55,443 bases of DNA from Ruminococcus sp. (lineage in GTDB: Bacteria > Bacillota > Clostridia > Oscillospirales > Acutalibacteraceae), in the NCBI GenBank assembly GCA_017473775.1, contig JAFUJH010000057.1, positions 1 through 55,443 of the forward strand. The letters run 5' to 3'. The position numbers and the translations under genes are program-made. The notes beneath the pieces were generated by a model. That model worked only from the letters and a program-made list of their open reading frames with translations. It had not been told where the DNA came from and did not search any database. Shown here in pieces: positions 34,698 through 44,594 of this stretch; position 1 is the first letter of the stretch, and each line of letters starts with the position of its first letter.

Positions 34698-35945
34698 ATG
34701 AAGCAATATGTTATTATCGGAAACGGTATTGCTGCTGCAAGCTGTATTGAAGGTATCCGCAGTATTGACACAGAGGGCAAAATAACCGTTATTTCAGAAG
34801 AAAACCATCCTGTTTACTGCCGACCTCTGATTTCGTATTATCTGGAAGGCAAAACAGATTCAGAACATATGAATTATCGCTCTTCCGATTTTTATGACAA
34901 AATGGATTGTCAGGTAATCTACGGTAAAAAAGCAGAGAAAATTGACAGCTCTGCAAAAAGAATTATTCTTGATGACGGCACTCTTATCCCCTATACCTCA
35001 ACCTGCATTGCCACGGGTTCCTCCTCATTTATTCCTGAATTTGAAGGAATTGAAACAGTAGAAAATAAGTTTTCCTTTATGACTATGGACGATACGCTTG
35101 CTTTGGAGTCAGTTGTTAACAAAAACTCTAAGGTATTAATTATCGGTGCAGGTCTTATCGGGCTTAAATGTGCTGAAGGACTAAAAAACAGGGTTGCAAA
35201 AATAACCGTATGTGACCTTGCAGACCGTGTACTTTCAAGTATTCTTGACAAAGAATGTGCTGATATAATGCAGACACATCTTGAAGCAAACGGTATAGAA
35301 TTTATCCTTGATGATACAGTACAAAACTTTGACAAAAACATTGCAACAATGAAAAGCGGCAAAACAGTAGAATTTGATGTATTGGTACTTGCGGTAGGAG
35401 TGCGTGCAAACATAGAATTGATTAAAGACATCGGCGGCAATTTCAACCGAGGCATAATTATCGACACTAAAATGCAAACAAGCATAGAAGGTATTTACGC
35501 TGCAGGCGACTGTACCGAAAGTGTGGATATATCAAGCGGTGAGAAAAAAGTTCTGGCATTACTTCCCAATGCCAATATGCAGGGCAAGTGTGCAGGTGTA
35601 AATATGGCAGGCGGTAACGAAACCTTTGAAAAAGCAATACCTATGAACTCAATCGGATTCTTTGGTATGCATGCCATGACCGCAGGAAGTTATTACACCG
35701 AAGCAGAGGGTGGAGAGGTTTTCGAGGTAAAGTGCGGAGACAGCCTTAAAAGATTGTTTACAAAGGAAGGCTATCTTACAGGATTTATCATTATCGGAAA
35801 TACTGAACGAGCTGGAATATATACCTCACTTATAATTGAGAGAACTCCACTTGAAACTGTTGATTTTGAAATGTTGAAACTTCACGCAACCTCAATGGCA
35901 TTTTCTCCTGAAATCCGTAGAAATAAATTCGGAGGTGTGGTATAA
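34698..35945 (+). CDS. FAD-dependent NAD(P)H oxidoreductase
   Basis: 415 aa pyridine-nucleotide-disulfide oxidoreductase fold. FAD motif YVIIGNGIAAAS at the start, NAD(P) motif VLIIGAGLIGLKCAEGL near 150, and IYAAGDCTES near 270. It resembles NirB N-terminal or rubredoxin reductase proteins. It replaces the usual GltD as electron input of the glutamate synthase complex, judging from position. Confidence 0.9.
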   Translation: MKQYVIIGNGIAAASCIEGIRSIDTEGKITVISEENHPVYCRPLISYYLEGKTDSEHMNYRSSDFYDKMDCQVIYGKKAEKIDSSAKRIILDDGTLIPYTSTCIATGSSSFIPEFEGIETVENKFSFMTMDDTLALESVVNKNSKVLIIGAGLIGLKCAEGLKNRVAKITVCDLADRVLSSILDKECADIMQTHLEANGIEFILDDTVQNFDKNIATMKSGKTVEFDVLVLAVGVRANIELIKDIGGNFNRGIIIDTKMQTSIEGIYAAGDCTESVDISSGEKKVLALLPNANMQGKCAGVNMAGGNETFEKAIPMNSIGFFGMHAMTAGSYYTEAEGGEVFEVKCGDSLKRLFTKEGYLTGFIIIGNTERAGIYTSLIIERTPLETVDFEMLKLHATSMAFSPEIRRNKFGGVV

Positions 35946-35946
35946 T

Positions 35947-36669
35947 ATGGCATTATTAAATGTAAACGGTCTTGATTATAATGATATTAACGCAAAACTG
36001 CGAGATACCGCTGATAACATCACTATCTCAAACTGTTGCGGTCAAAGATTTATTGCAGCAGGTATGTCAAACAAGCAAATCACCATAAACGGTATTCCCG
36101 GAAATGCGTTAGGTGCTTACCTTAACGGTGCTTCAATTGTCGTCAATGCCAATGCACAGGATGCTGTAGGCGACACAATGAATGAGGGAGAAATAACTAT
36201 TCACGGTAATATCGGTGATGCTGTCGGCTATGCAATGCGAGGCGGCAGGATATTCATCAAAGGAAATGCAGGCTACCGAGCAGGTATCCATATGAAGGAA
36301 TACAAAGAGAAAAAGCCACTTATAATTATAGGTGGAGTTGCCGGTAGTTTTTTGGGAGAATATCAGGCAGGCGGTGTAATCGTTGTACTTGGTCTTAACT
36401 CAGATGGCAAGCGTATTGTCGGTAACTTTCCTTGCACCGGTATGCATGGCGGCAAAATGTTTCTTCGCGGAAAATGTAAGGATATTAAGTTCCCAAATCA
36501 GGTAACAGCAAAAGAAGCTGATGACACAGACCTTGAAGAATTAAAGACATATTTAGCCGATTACTGCCACATATTCGGCTATAACATTGAAAATATACTT
36601 AGTATGCCGTTCACTGTAGTCACACCCGACAGCAAAAATCCATACAAACAAATGTATATAGCAAATTAA
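35947..36669 (+). CDS. Glutamate synthase GXGXG domain subunit
   Basis: 240 aa; start at ATG 35947 with GGAGG 11 bases upstream. It is a right-handed beta helix of repeated Gly-rich turns (ITINGIPGNALGAYLNGA, ITIHGNIGDAVGYAMRGG, IFIKGNAGYRAGIHMKEY), the C-terminal domain of GltB found here as a separate protein. It is structural and helps hold the ammonia tunnel. Confidence 0.93.
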   Translation: MALLNVNGLDYNDINAKLRDTADNITISNCCGQRFIAAGMSNKQITINGIPGNALGAYLNGASIVVNANAQDAVGDTMNEGEITIHGNIGDAVGYAMRGGRIFIKGNAGYRAGIHMKEYKEKKPLIIIGGVAGSFLGEYQAGGVIVVLGLNSDGKRIVGNFPCTGMHGGKMFLRGKCKDIKFPNQVTAKEADDTDLEELKTYLADYCHIFGYNIENILSMPFTVVTPDSKNPYKQMYIAN

Positions 36670-36687
36670 AGGAAAGCAGGTAATGTT

Positions 36688-37899
36688 ATGAAGTATTCAA
36701 AAGAAGAGGTTATTCAGTACATTCAGGAGGAAGATGTAAAATTCATCCGTCTTGCCTTTTGCGATGTATTTGGCAAACAAAAAAATATATCTATTATGCC
36801 GACGGAACTTCCCCGTGCTTTTGAATACGGAATAGCATTTGACGCATCATCTATTGTTGGTTTCGGAGACGAGACCCACTCCGATCTTCTGCTTCATCCG
36901 GAGGCTGAAACCTTGACAGTACTTCCCTGGAGACCGGAGCACGGACGCGTGGTTCGAATGTTCTGTAGCATTTCTTATCCAGACGGAAGGCCCTTTGCGT
37001 GTGATACCCGAAGCCTGCTGAAAAAAGCAGTAGAAGATGCAAAGAAGGCAGGCTACACCTTTGCTTTCGGTGCTGAGCAGGAGTTTTATCTTTTTGAACT
37101 TGACGAAAAAGACAGGCCCACCAAAATCCCCTATGATAATGCAGGATATCTGGACATTGCACCCGAAGACAAGGGCGAAAACATCCGCCGCGAGATTTGC
37201 CTTACCCTTGAACAAATGGGTATCTGTCCCGAAAGTTCACACCACGAGGAAGGCCCCGGTCAGAATGAAATAGACTTTCGCTACTCCGAAGCTCTTACAG
37301 CAGCCGACAACACTATGACCTTCCAGACCGTTGTTAAAACCGTTGCAAGACGAAACGGTATACATGTTGATTTTTCTCCAAAGCCTCTTGATGACCAACC
37401 GGGAAACGGCTTCCACATAAATATGTCAGTAAAAGCCGACGACGGAAGCAATAATATATGCCCGATGATAGCAGGTGTATTGGAAAAAGTCGGCGATATG
37501 ACTGCTTTTCTCAATCCAACTGAAGATTCATATAAGCGTTTTGGAAACAGCAAAGCACCAAGTTATATATCCTGGTCCAGCGAAAACCGTTCTCAACTTG
37601 TAAGAATCCCGGCAGCAGTCGGCGAATACCGCCGTGCAGAACTTCGCTCACCTGATCCAACGGCAAATCCGTATCTTGCTTTTACACTTATGATTTACGC
37701 AGGACTTTACGGAATCCAGAACAATCTGGAGTTACCTATGGTTGCAGACATTAATTTATTCAAGGCTGATACCGAAACTCTGGCAAAATATAAAAAACTG
37801 CCAACAGATTTAAAATCCGCCTGTAATGTAGCAATTAACAGCGATTTTATAAAATCACATATACCCTATGAGATTTTAGATATATATTGTAATAAGTAA
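36688..37899 (+). CDS. glnA: Glutamine synthetase type I
   Basis: 403 aa, shorter than the typical 440-470. The N-terminal beta-grasp domain (RLAFCDVFGKQKNISIMP) and the catalytic motifs GAEQEFYLF, EEGPGQNEIDF and GNGFHINMS are present; the adenylylation-type C-terminus is absent. The loop motif RSQLVRIPAA and RRAELRSPDPTANPYLAF bind substrates. It sits between glutamate synthase and the ANTAR regulator. Confidence 0.95.
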   Translation: MKYSKEEVIQYIQEEDVKFIRLAFCDVFGKQKNISIMPTELPRAFEYGIAFDASSIVGFGDETHSDLLLHPEAETLTVLPWRPEHGRVVRMFCSISYPDGRPFACDTRSLLKKAVEDAKKAGYTFAFGAEQEFYLFELDEKDRPTKIPYDNAGYLDIAPEDKGENIRREICLTLEQMGICPESSHHEEGPGQNEIDFRYSEALTAADNTMTFQTVVKTVARRNGIHVDFSPKPLDDQPGNGFHINMSVKADDGSNNICPMIAGVLEKVGDMTAFLNPTEDSYKRFGNSKAPSYISWSSENRSQLVRIPAAVGEYRRAELRSPDPTANPYLAFTLMIYAGLYGIQNNLELPMVADINLFKADTETLAKYKKLPTDLKSACNVAINSDFIKSHIPYEILDIYCNK

Positions 37900-37927
37900 A
37901 CAAATCAATTGAACGGAGGGGAGCAGA

Positions 37928-38512
37928 ATGAGTTTGAAAAGCCGAATGTACAGCATACTTGTTGTCTCATCAGCAGAAAACTTCAACACTGCTTTACTGG
38001 ATATGCTCCCTGATAATACCTATCATTCTGTTTTCACTGTTTCCAATATTAATTCCGCTAAAAGAGAACTTTCAGAGAAAACCTATGATTTCGTTGTTAT
38101 CAACGCTCCTGTCTCAGGTGACATCGGCACGCAGTTCGCCATTGATATCTGCTGTTCAAAGCAAACTGTTGTACTTATTTTTGTCAAAAACGAAATCTAT
38201 GCTGAAATTTACGATAAGGTAGTTAATTACGGTGTATTTACATTGCCAAAGCCTGTACCGAAACAGGTAATAGCACAAGCACTCAGTTGGATGATAAGTG
38301 CAAGGGAAAGGCTCAGATTATCTGAAAAGAAAACTTTATCAATAGAAGAAAAAATGTTAGAAATACGCATTGTAAACCGCGCCAAGTGGTTGCTTATAAG
38401 CGAGTTGAAAATGGACGAGCATACCGCACACCGATATATTGAAAAACAGGCGATGGATTTGTGTATCTCTAAAAAGGAAGTCGCAGACAACATTATTAAA
38501 ACATACTCATAA
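37928..38512 (+). CDS. ANTAR-domain RNA-binding antiterminator with degenerate receiver
   Basis: 194 aa. Residues 8-125 fold like a response-regulator receiver, but the phospho-acceptor position in FVVINAP is Asn59 and the usual acidic pair at the start is missing (LVVSSAE); Lys108 in TLPKPV remains. A coiled helix (about 125-150) leads to an ANTAR domain (about 143-190): VNRAKWLLISELKMDEHTAH then RYIEKQAMD. ANTAR proteins bind paired hexaloop RNA hairpins and prevent termination. Control by phosphorylation looks unlikely, so a ligand or protein partner such as PII or GS is possible. No kinase gene is adjacent. Ribosome binding site GGAGGGGAG. Confidence 0.93.
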   Translation: MSLKSRMYSILVVSSAENFNTALLDMLPDNTYHSVFTVSNINSAKRELSEKTYDFVVINAPVSGDIGTQFAIDICCSKQTVVLIFVKNEIYAEIYDKVVNYGVFTLPKPVPKQVIAQALSWMISARERLRLSEKKTLSIEEKMLEIRIVNRAKWLLISELKMDEHTAHRYIEKQAMDLCISKKEVADNIIKTYS

Positions 38513-38529
38513 CAAGGGTGAAGTATAAG

Positions 38530-39831
38530 ATGTTTAATTCAGACAATTTATCAGTTAATTCACAAAATCATTTAATAATCGGAAAACATGATACCGTAGA
38601 ACTTGCAAAGGAATTTGGCACTCCTCTTTATGTTCTTGATGAAGACTTAATGAGAAAAAACTGCCGTGAGTTCAAGAAAGCCATTGACACATATTATAGC
38701 GGTAATGGCCTTGTGCTTTTTGCAAGCAAAGCACTGTGTACAATGTACACAGGTAAGTTGGTAGCGGACGAAGGGTTAGGTGCAGATGTAGTTTCCGGCG
38801 GTGAACTTTACACCTTGTACAAAGCCGGTTTCCCAATGGATAAGGTGTTTTTTCACGGTAACAACAAAACTGCTGACGAAATTGAACTTGCATTAAATTG
38901 TGGTGTGGGACATTTTGTCGTTGATAATAAAACTGAACTTGACTTGATTAATGCAATGGCAAAAAGTAAGTGCATCACTCAAAAAATACTTTTCCGAATC
39001 AAACCCGGTATTGATGCACATACACACGATTTTATAAAAACAGGACAAATCGACTCAAAGTTCGGTGTTGCTTTAGAAAACGGTGAGGCTTTTGAAATAC
39101 ACAAGTACGCATCTACGCTCAGCAACATACAAATTGACGGTGTACACTGTCATATCGGCTCACAGATTTTTGATGTTGAGCCTTTCTGCGAGGCTGCAAA
39201 AGTAATGATAAACTTTGTTGCAGACCTTTATGAGAGTCTTGGAATTAAAGCAAATATTGTTAATTTAGGCGGTGGTTTCGGAATCAAGTATGCATCCGTT
39301 GACGACCCGCTTACTCCCGCTGAATATATCAGGAAGGTTGCCGAAACTGTAACCGAAATTGCAAAGGAAAGAAATGTGGACTTGCCTTTCCTGGTGTTTG
39401 AACCCGGCCGCTCCATTGTTGCTTCTGCAGGCATCACTCTGTACACCGTAGGCTCAGTAAAAGAAATCGAAAACATCCGTACCTATGTATCTGTAGACGG
39501 CGGTATGACAGACAATCCCAGATACATTCTTTACGGCTCAAAATATTCAGTTGTAATTGCCAACAATGCCAATGCAGATACTGTTGCACCCATCACTATT
39601 GCAGGCAAGTGCTGTGAATCCGGCGACCTTATTCAAGAAAATATTCTTATGCCCGAAATCAAGGTTGGCGATACATTGGCTGTACTTGCCACAGGAGCAT
39701 ACAACTACTCTATGGCAAGCAATTATAATCGTATTCCCCGACCTCCCATTGTTGCTGTTAATGGTGATAAAAAGAAAGTAATCGTAAAAAGAGAATCCTA
39801 TGAGGATATTATAAAAAACGACATTTTATAA
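38530..39831 (+). CDS. lysA: Diaminopimelate decarboxylase
   Basis: 433 aa from the ATG at 38530; an in-frame GTG lies 12 bases upstream. Fold III PLP enzyme: the PLP lysine is in VLFASKALCT, with HCHIGSQIFD, NLGGGFGIKY, FEPGRSIVA and the CCESGD motif that binds DAP. It makes lysine from meso-DAP and complements dapL/dapF in the other arm of the locus. It is the last gene of the plus-strand operon. Confidence 0.96.
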   Translation: MFNSDNLSVNSQNHLIIGKHDTVELAKEFGTPLYVLDEDLMRKNCREFKKAIDTYYSGNGLVLFASKALCTMYTGKLVADEGLGADVVSGGELYTLYKAGFPMDKVFFHGNNKTADEIELALNCGVGHFVVDNKTELDLINAMAKSKCITQKILFRIKPGIDAHTHDFIKTGQIDSKFGVALENGEAFEIHKYASTLSNIQIDGVHCHIGSQIFDVEPFCEAAKVMINFVADLYESLGIKANIVNLGGGFGIKYASVDDPLTPAEYIRKVAETVTEIAKERNVDLPFLVFEPGRSIVASAGITLYTVGSVKEIENIRTYVSVDGGMTDNPRYILYGSKYSVVIANNANADTVAPITIAGKCCESGDLIQENILMPEIKVGDTLAVLATGAYNYSMASNYNRIPRPPIVAVNGDKKKVIVKRESYEDIIKNDIL

Positions 39832-39952
39832 TTCTTTCAAAAAATTTCTATTCACCTATTGACAGGCAGGTAAGAAACAGGTTATCAAATGAACCGCTGA
39901 TGGTGCAGTCAAATGCAAGTGTTAACTTGCAAAGTGTTCTGCAACATATTGG

Positions 39953-39983
39953 AAACGGCATCACATTTTATGTGATGCCGTTT
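39953..39983. terminator. Bidirectional terminator between lysA and phoR
   Basis: AAACGGCATCACA, a 5-base loop, and its exact complement TGTGATGCCGTTT. It serves both convergent operons. Confidence 0.88.
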
Positions 39984-39989
39984 GTTAGT

Positions 39990-41636
39990 TTAGAATGTAA
40001 TTGTTACGGTGGTACCTTTGCCTACCGTGCTGTCAAGTTTTATGATTCCGTCGTGGTAAGTGACAGCGTGCTTGACGATAGAAAGTCCTAAGCCTGTGCC
40101 GCCTGTTTCTTTGGAGTGGCTTTTATCAACCCGATAAAAACGCTCAAAAATTCTTGACTGATGCTCAAGAGGAATACCGATTCCATTGTCAGAAACAGAA
40201 AGAACTATACCGCTCTTGTTCTTTCTGACATCAATATCCACCCTACCGCCTTCGTTGTTATAGCGAATTGCGTTGTCACAGAGGTTATAGATAATCTCGT
40301 ACAGATACCTGCGTACTCCCTTGATTTTACAGCTTTCGCCGCTGACATTTATCTCAATATTCTTTTTTTGAGCAGATAAGGACAGCACATCCTTAACCTC
40401 ATTTGCCAGAACATACAGGTCTGTTTCTTCCTTTGCAGACTCTACATTTTCATCAAGCTGAGAAAGCCTAATGATGTCATTGATAAGACTTACAAGACGG
40501 GTTGCTTCTTTTCTGATGTTACTCACAAAGCGGCTTGTGTCTTCAGGCTTTACAAGTCCGTTCTCTAAAAGCTCTGCACTGCCGATTATGGACTGCAAGG
40601 GAGTTTTTAGCTCGTGAGATACATTGGCTGTAAACTCCTGACGGTTTCTTTCAGCAAAGGCAGTTTCGGAAATATCAAAGCAGATAATAACTGCACCGAT
40701 TGTCTTGCCGCCTGATTCTATGGAGCTGATACCGAACTGATATTCACTGCTGCCTCTCTGCTCTCTGAACTCGCTGTGCTTACCATTAAGAGCAGCTTCA
40801 ACTCCGTGGCTCATTTTAAGGCTTCGGTCAACTGTTAAGAAGTCCTGTCCTATTGAGGTTTCGTCAGCATTAAACAGCTTTCTTGCGGCAAGGTTCATAC
40901 TGATTATCAAGCCTGATCTGTCAAGGAGCACCAGACCTTCATTCATAGAGGCGGTAATCTGCTCAAACTCATCGGCTTTTCTTCTCAGCTCTTTCATCTG
41001 TTTTGAAATCTGCTTGTGCTGTTTGTTAATCTTTGCAAGCATTGGGGTAAGCTCATCATACACATCATTATCGGCAGGATTTTCAAGGTCAAGTGTGTTG
41101 AGGGGCCTAACAATACTCTTTGAAAGCCACCTTGCCAAAAATGACGATAGAATTATTGAAAGCACCATTATTACTATCATGGGAAAAAGCACATCTAAAA
41201 GCAGTGCAATTACCGAATCCTGACTTGCGGATATGCGAAGAACAGTGCCATCAGAAAGCTTTTCGGCTCTATAAATCATTTTTAATGTCAGTGTATCGGA
41301 GTAACGCTCGCTTTCACCTCTGCCTGTGGTTAACGCTTCAAAGATTTCTTCGCGGTCTTTGTGGTTATCCATTGAGGTATTGTCTGCCTCGGTATCAAAA
41401 AGCACGGTGCCGTCTGCATCTACCCAAGTCACACGATAGTTTTTGCTATTAACCTCATTCAGATATTCTTCGCCGCTTGCCTCCACACCTTGTACTACAA
41501 GGCTCAACTCATCTGAAAGCTGAGTGGTACTTACATTGGAAAAGTGGCTATAAAGCAAAAGAGTAACAACAGAAAAGCTGAGCAAAAGAACCACAATAAC
41601 TGCCAGAAGAATGGAGCGGAATATTTTCTTGGTCAT
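39990..41636 (-). CDS. phoR: Phosphate regulon sensor histidine kinase
   Basis: 548 aa. Two membrane segments (about 7-30 and 145-167) flank an external domain of about 115 residues; then come a linker/HAMP-like region, a PAS domain (about 225-325), and the kinase core with phospho-acceptor His341 in NVSHELKTPLQ and ATP-site motifs DNAIRYN, DNGIGIP and GGTGLGLSIV. It overlaps phoB by 4 bases and ends the pst-pho operon. Confidence 0.93.
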   Translation of the reverse strand: MTKKIFRSILLAVIVVLLLSFSVVTLLLYSHFSNVSTTQLSDELSLVVQGVEASGEEYLNEVNSKNYRVTWVDADGTVLFDTEADNTSMDNHKDREEIFEALTTGRGESERYSDTLTLKMIYRAEKLSDGTVLRISASQDSVIALLLDVLFPMIVIMVLSIILSSFLARWLSKSIVRPLNTLDLENPADNDVYDELTPMLAKINKQHKQISKQMKELRRKADEFEQITASMNEGLVLLDRSGLIISMNLAARKLFNADETSIGQDFLTVDRSLKMSHGVEAALNGKHSEFREQRGSSEYQFGISSIESGGKTIGAVIICFDISETAFAERNRQEFTANVSHELKTPLQSIIGSAELLENGLVKPEDTSRFVSNIRKEATRLVSLINDIIRLSQLDENVESAKEETDLYVLANEVKDVLSLSAQKKNIEINVSGESCKIKGVRRYLYEIIYNLCDNAIRYNNEGGRVDIDVRKNKSGIVLSVSDNGIGIPLEHQSRIFERFYRVDKSHSKETGGTGLGLSIVKHAVTYHDGIIKLDSTVGKGTTVTITF

Positions 41637-42310
41637 CTCACTGCCTCCATCCGGTAACCCACACCAATGACAGTTTCTATGAGCTTACCTGACTCACCTA
41701 ACTTCTGCCTGAGAGTTTTGATGTGCATATCAACAGTACGGGATTCAACGATGTGGTCTACGCCCCAAACCAGAGAAAGAAGTTTATCACGGCTGAAAAC
41801 AATACCTCGATTCTGCATAAAGATTTTGAGAAGCTCGTACTCCTTCAGAGTAAGGGTAACCTTCTCACCCTTTACTGTCACCTTATGTTCATTGTCCTTT
41901 AGTACAATATCGCCTAATATCAGAGTGTCGGGAGTTGACTCTTCTCTCTTGCATCGTCTGAGTACCGCTTTTATACGGCTGACCATTTCCATTGTGCCGA
42001 AAGGCTTTACAAGATAATCGTCAGCACCCTTGTCAAGACCTTGAATTTTGTCAATCTCTGTACCCTTGGCAGTTGCCATAATGACGGGGATGTTCTCGGT
42101 CTCGGGATTACTTCTGATTTCTTTTAAAATCTCCATACCGTCTTTGCCCGGGAGCATTATATCAAGAACAATCAGGTCAGGTTTTTCGGTTTTGAGTGCT
42201 TCAAACAAAGCCTCTCCATCGGGAAACCCCTTGGCGGTGAAGCCTGTTTGCTCTAAGGTATAGACCTCTATTTCTCGGATTGTATTGTCATCATCAACAC
42301 AGAATATCAT
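41633..42310 (-). CDS. phoB: Phosphate regulon response regulator
   Basis: 225 aa, OmpR/PhoB type. Receiver with acidic DDD (6-8), phospho-acceptor Asp50 in VLDIMLPG and Lys in YLVKPFG; winged-helix C-terminal domain from about 130 (LTLKEYELLKIF, SRTVDMHIKTLRQKL). It should bind the Pho box upstream of pstS. Confidence 0.94.
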   Translation of the reverse strand: MIFCVDDDNTIREIEVYTLEQTGFTAKGFPDGEALFEALKTEKPDLIVLDIMLPGKDGMEILKEIRSNPETENIPVIMATAKGTEIDKIQGLDKGADDYLVKPFGTMEMVSRIKAVLRRCKREESTPDTLILGDIVLKDNEHKVTVKGEKVTLTLKEYELLKIFMQNRGIVFSRDKLLSLVWGVDHIVESRTVDMHIKTLRQKLGESGKLIETVIGVGYRMEAVR

Positions 42311-42314
42311 AAGT

Positions 42315-42959
42315 TTACTCTCCTTTATGAACTCCTGTTACAGAAAACTCCACCCACTCCGCAATATTTACAGCGTGATCCCCGATTCGCTCAAAATACT
42401 TTGCAATCATAAGCAGGTCGATGGCATACTCGCCATCCTCGGTATTTTCCGTTATCATAGTTATTAAGTTTGATTTTACACTGTCAAAGCAGTTATCCAC
42501 AATGTCATCATGTTCGGCAACAGACCTTGCAAGGCTCAAGTCTTGCTTTACATATGCATCGATACTATCCGTTACCATTCTGATTGTAGCCTCTGCCATT
42601 TCACGGATATCGTGGCACTCCTCACCTGTTCTGCCCTGAAGAAAAGTAATAATCTCGGCAATATCCTCTGCCTGGTCGCCTATTCGCTCCATATCCGTAA
42701 TCATTTTAAGAGCCGCTGAAATCTGACGCAAGTCTCTTGCCACAGGCTGTTGCTGTAAAAGAAGCTTGAGGCAGATAGCCTCGATTTCTCTTTCCATATG
42801 GTCAATATCATCGTCAATTGATGCAACTCTTTTCGCACCGTCAACATCACCTTCAAGCAAAGCTTTGGCAGATAGTGCAATTATGTTTTCGCACATTGCA
42901 CCCATTTCAATCATCTTTTTATTAAGCAGAGCAAGCTGCTCGTCAAATCTTCCTCGCAT
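42315..42959 (-). CDS. phoU: Phosphate transport system regulator PhoU
   Basis: 214 aa from ATG 42959, which overlaps the pstB stop region; the longer frame reads into pstB. Two repeats of the PhoU three-helix bundle carry the metal-binding-type motifs DMERIGDQAEDIAE and YFERIGDHAVNIAE. It restrains PhoR signalling when phosphate is sufficient. Confidence 0.95.
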   Translation of the reverse strand: MRGRFDEQLALLNKKMIEMGAMCENIIALSAKALLEGDVDGAKRVASIDDDIDHMEREIEAICLKLLLQQQPVARDLRQISAALKMITDMERIGDQAEDIAEIITFLQGRTGEECHDIREMAEATIRMVTDSIDAYVKQDLSLARSVAEHDDIVDNCFDSVKSNLITMITENTEDGEYAIDLLMIAKYFERIGDHAVNIAEWVEFSVTGVHKGE

Positions 42960-42960
42960 A

Positions 42961-43716
42961 TCACCCAAACCTTCCTGTAATATAATCTTCTGTTCGCTTG
43001 TCTTTGGGACTTGAGAAAAGGTTGTCGGTTTTATCAACCTCTACAAGCTCGCCTAAAAGGAAGAATGCAGTATAGTCGGAGATACGCACAGCCTGTTGCA
43101 TATTGTGAGTTACCACAACTATAGTATACTTTTCTTTAAGCTCCAACGCAAGCTCTTCTATTTTTGATGTGGATATCGGGTCGAGGGCAGAAGTCGGCTC
43201 ATCCATTAAAAGCACCTGAGGCTCTACTGCCAATGCTCTGGCAATGCAAAGCCTCTGCTGCTGACCTCCCGAAAGTCCCAAGGCATTTTTCTTGAGTCTG
43301 TCCTTGACCTCATCCCAGATAGCGGCACCTCGCAAGGATTTCTCTACAATCTCGTCAAGCTGAACCTTGCTCTTTATTCCGTGAGTACGAGGACCGTAGG
43401 CAACATTGTCATAAATGCTCATAGGGAAAGGATTAGGCTTCTGGAAAACCATACCCACCTGACGCCTGAGCTCATTCACATCAACGCCTTTGTCAAAAAT
43501 ATCCTCACCGCCGTAGCACACCTCACCTGTAATTCTTACTGAGGGGATAAGGTCGTTCATTCGGTTAAGTGTTTTAAGAAAAGTGGACTTTCCGCAACCT
43601 GAGGGGCCGATAAGGGCAGTTATACTTTTCTCGTGAATATCTATGTTTATATTTTTAAGTGCCTGAGAGTTTCCGTACCAAAGGCACAAATCTCTTGCTG
43701 TCATTATATTACTCAT
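42961..43716 (-). CDS. pstB: Phosphate ABC transporter ATP-binding protein
   Basis: 251 aa. Walker [19 protein letters not shown], signature [16 protein letters not shown], Walker [14 protein letters not shown]-loop VVTHNMQQA. Powers PstCA. Overlaps pstA by 4 bases. Confidence 0.98.
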   Translation of the reverse strand: MSNIMTARDLCLWYGNSQALKNINIDIHEKSITALIGPSGCGKSTFLKTLNRMNDLIPSVRITGEVCYGGEDIFDKGVDVNELRRQVGMVFQKPNPFPMSIYDNVAYGPRTHGIKSKVQLDEIVEKSLRGAAIWDEVKDRLKKNALGLSGGQQQRLCIARALAVEPQVLLMDEPTSALDPISTSKIEELALELKEKYTIVVVTHNMQQAVRISDYTAFFLLGELVEVDKTDNLFSSPKDKRTEDYITGRFG

Positions 43717-44594
43717 ACTTTTCTCCTTTTCTCAAAGTACTTCTGCACCAGAGTTGCCGAAAAATTGATTATAAGTGTAAGAATCATCAGAATTGCCGCT
43801 ATAGCAAAAGCAACACCGAACTCACCCTGCTCCTTTGCATATACATAAAGTGCAACTGTAAGAGTAGCACCGGGGCTAGTAAGTGCATCAAGGACACCGT
43901 TCATTGCATGGGCAAAGCCTGCTGTAAACAGAAGTGCCGCAGACTCACCTAAAATTCTGCCGATAGAGAGAATACAACCTGTGATAACTCCGTCTACACA
44001 GCCGGGGAGTACCACAGTACGAATCATACGCCATTTGCCCGCACCAAGTCCGAAAGCACCCTCACGATAGCTTTGCGGTACTGTTTTGAGGCTTTCCTGA
44101 GTTGTTCGCATAACATTGGGAAGATTCATAATAACCAATGTAAGCGAGCCTGCAATAAGAGAGGTTTTCATATTAAGGAACTGACAGAAGAAAAGCATAC
44201 CAACAAGTCCGTAAATAATGGAAGGAATACCCGAAAGAGTTTCAGCGGCAAACTCAATAGCCGCCACAATTTTCTTATTCTTGGCATACTCTGTAAGGTA
44301 AATTGCCGCACCGACTCCCAGAGGTAAAACAATAATCAATGTTGTGATTACGATATAGAGGGTGTTGAGAATATCAGGCAGGATGCCTATTCTGTCGGCA
44401 AGGTAGCTTGGCTTTGTAGATAAAAGCTCCCAAGTGATGTTCGGTATTCCCTTGATAAGGATATAGAAAACCAAAAACAGCACCAAAGCCGCAGTCAGTA
44501 GGGTGCAAAGTATCATGGCGCCTTTCATAAATCCGATGTATACTTTTCTGCCTGTTTTCATTTTTCCTTTTAAGTTGTTCTCCACAATACTCAC
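43713..44594 (-). CDS. pstA: Phosphate ABC transporter permease PstA
   Basis: 293 aa with six hydrophobic segments. The permease motif [20 protein letters not shown] contacts PstB. Overlaps pstC by 4 bases, so the transporter genes are translationally coupled. Confidence 0.96.
   Translation of the reverse strand: MSIVENNLKGKMKTGRKVYIGFMKGAMILCTLLTAALVLFLVFYILIKGIPNITWELLSTKPSYLADRIGILPDILNTLYIVITTLIIVLPLGVGAAIYLTEYAKNKKIVAAIEFAAETLSGIPSIIYGLVGMLFFCQFLNMKTSLIAGSLTLVIMNLPNVMRTTQESLKTVPQSYREGAFGLGAGKWRMIRTVVLPGCVDGVITGCILSIGRILGESAALLFTAGFAHAMNGVLDALTSPGATLTVALYVYAKEQGEFGVAFAIAAILMILTLIINFSATLVQKYFEKRRKV

Noticed and set aside
39861-39952. Promoter and small RNA between lysA and phoR
   Set aside because: TTGACA is followed 17 bases later only by TTATCA, a weak -10; there is a TGCAAG..CTTGCA palindrome but no other support.
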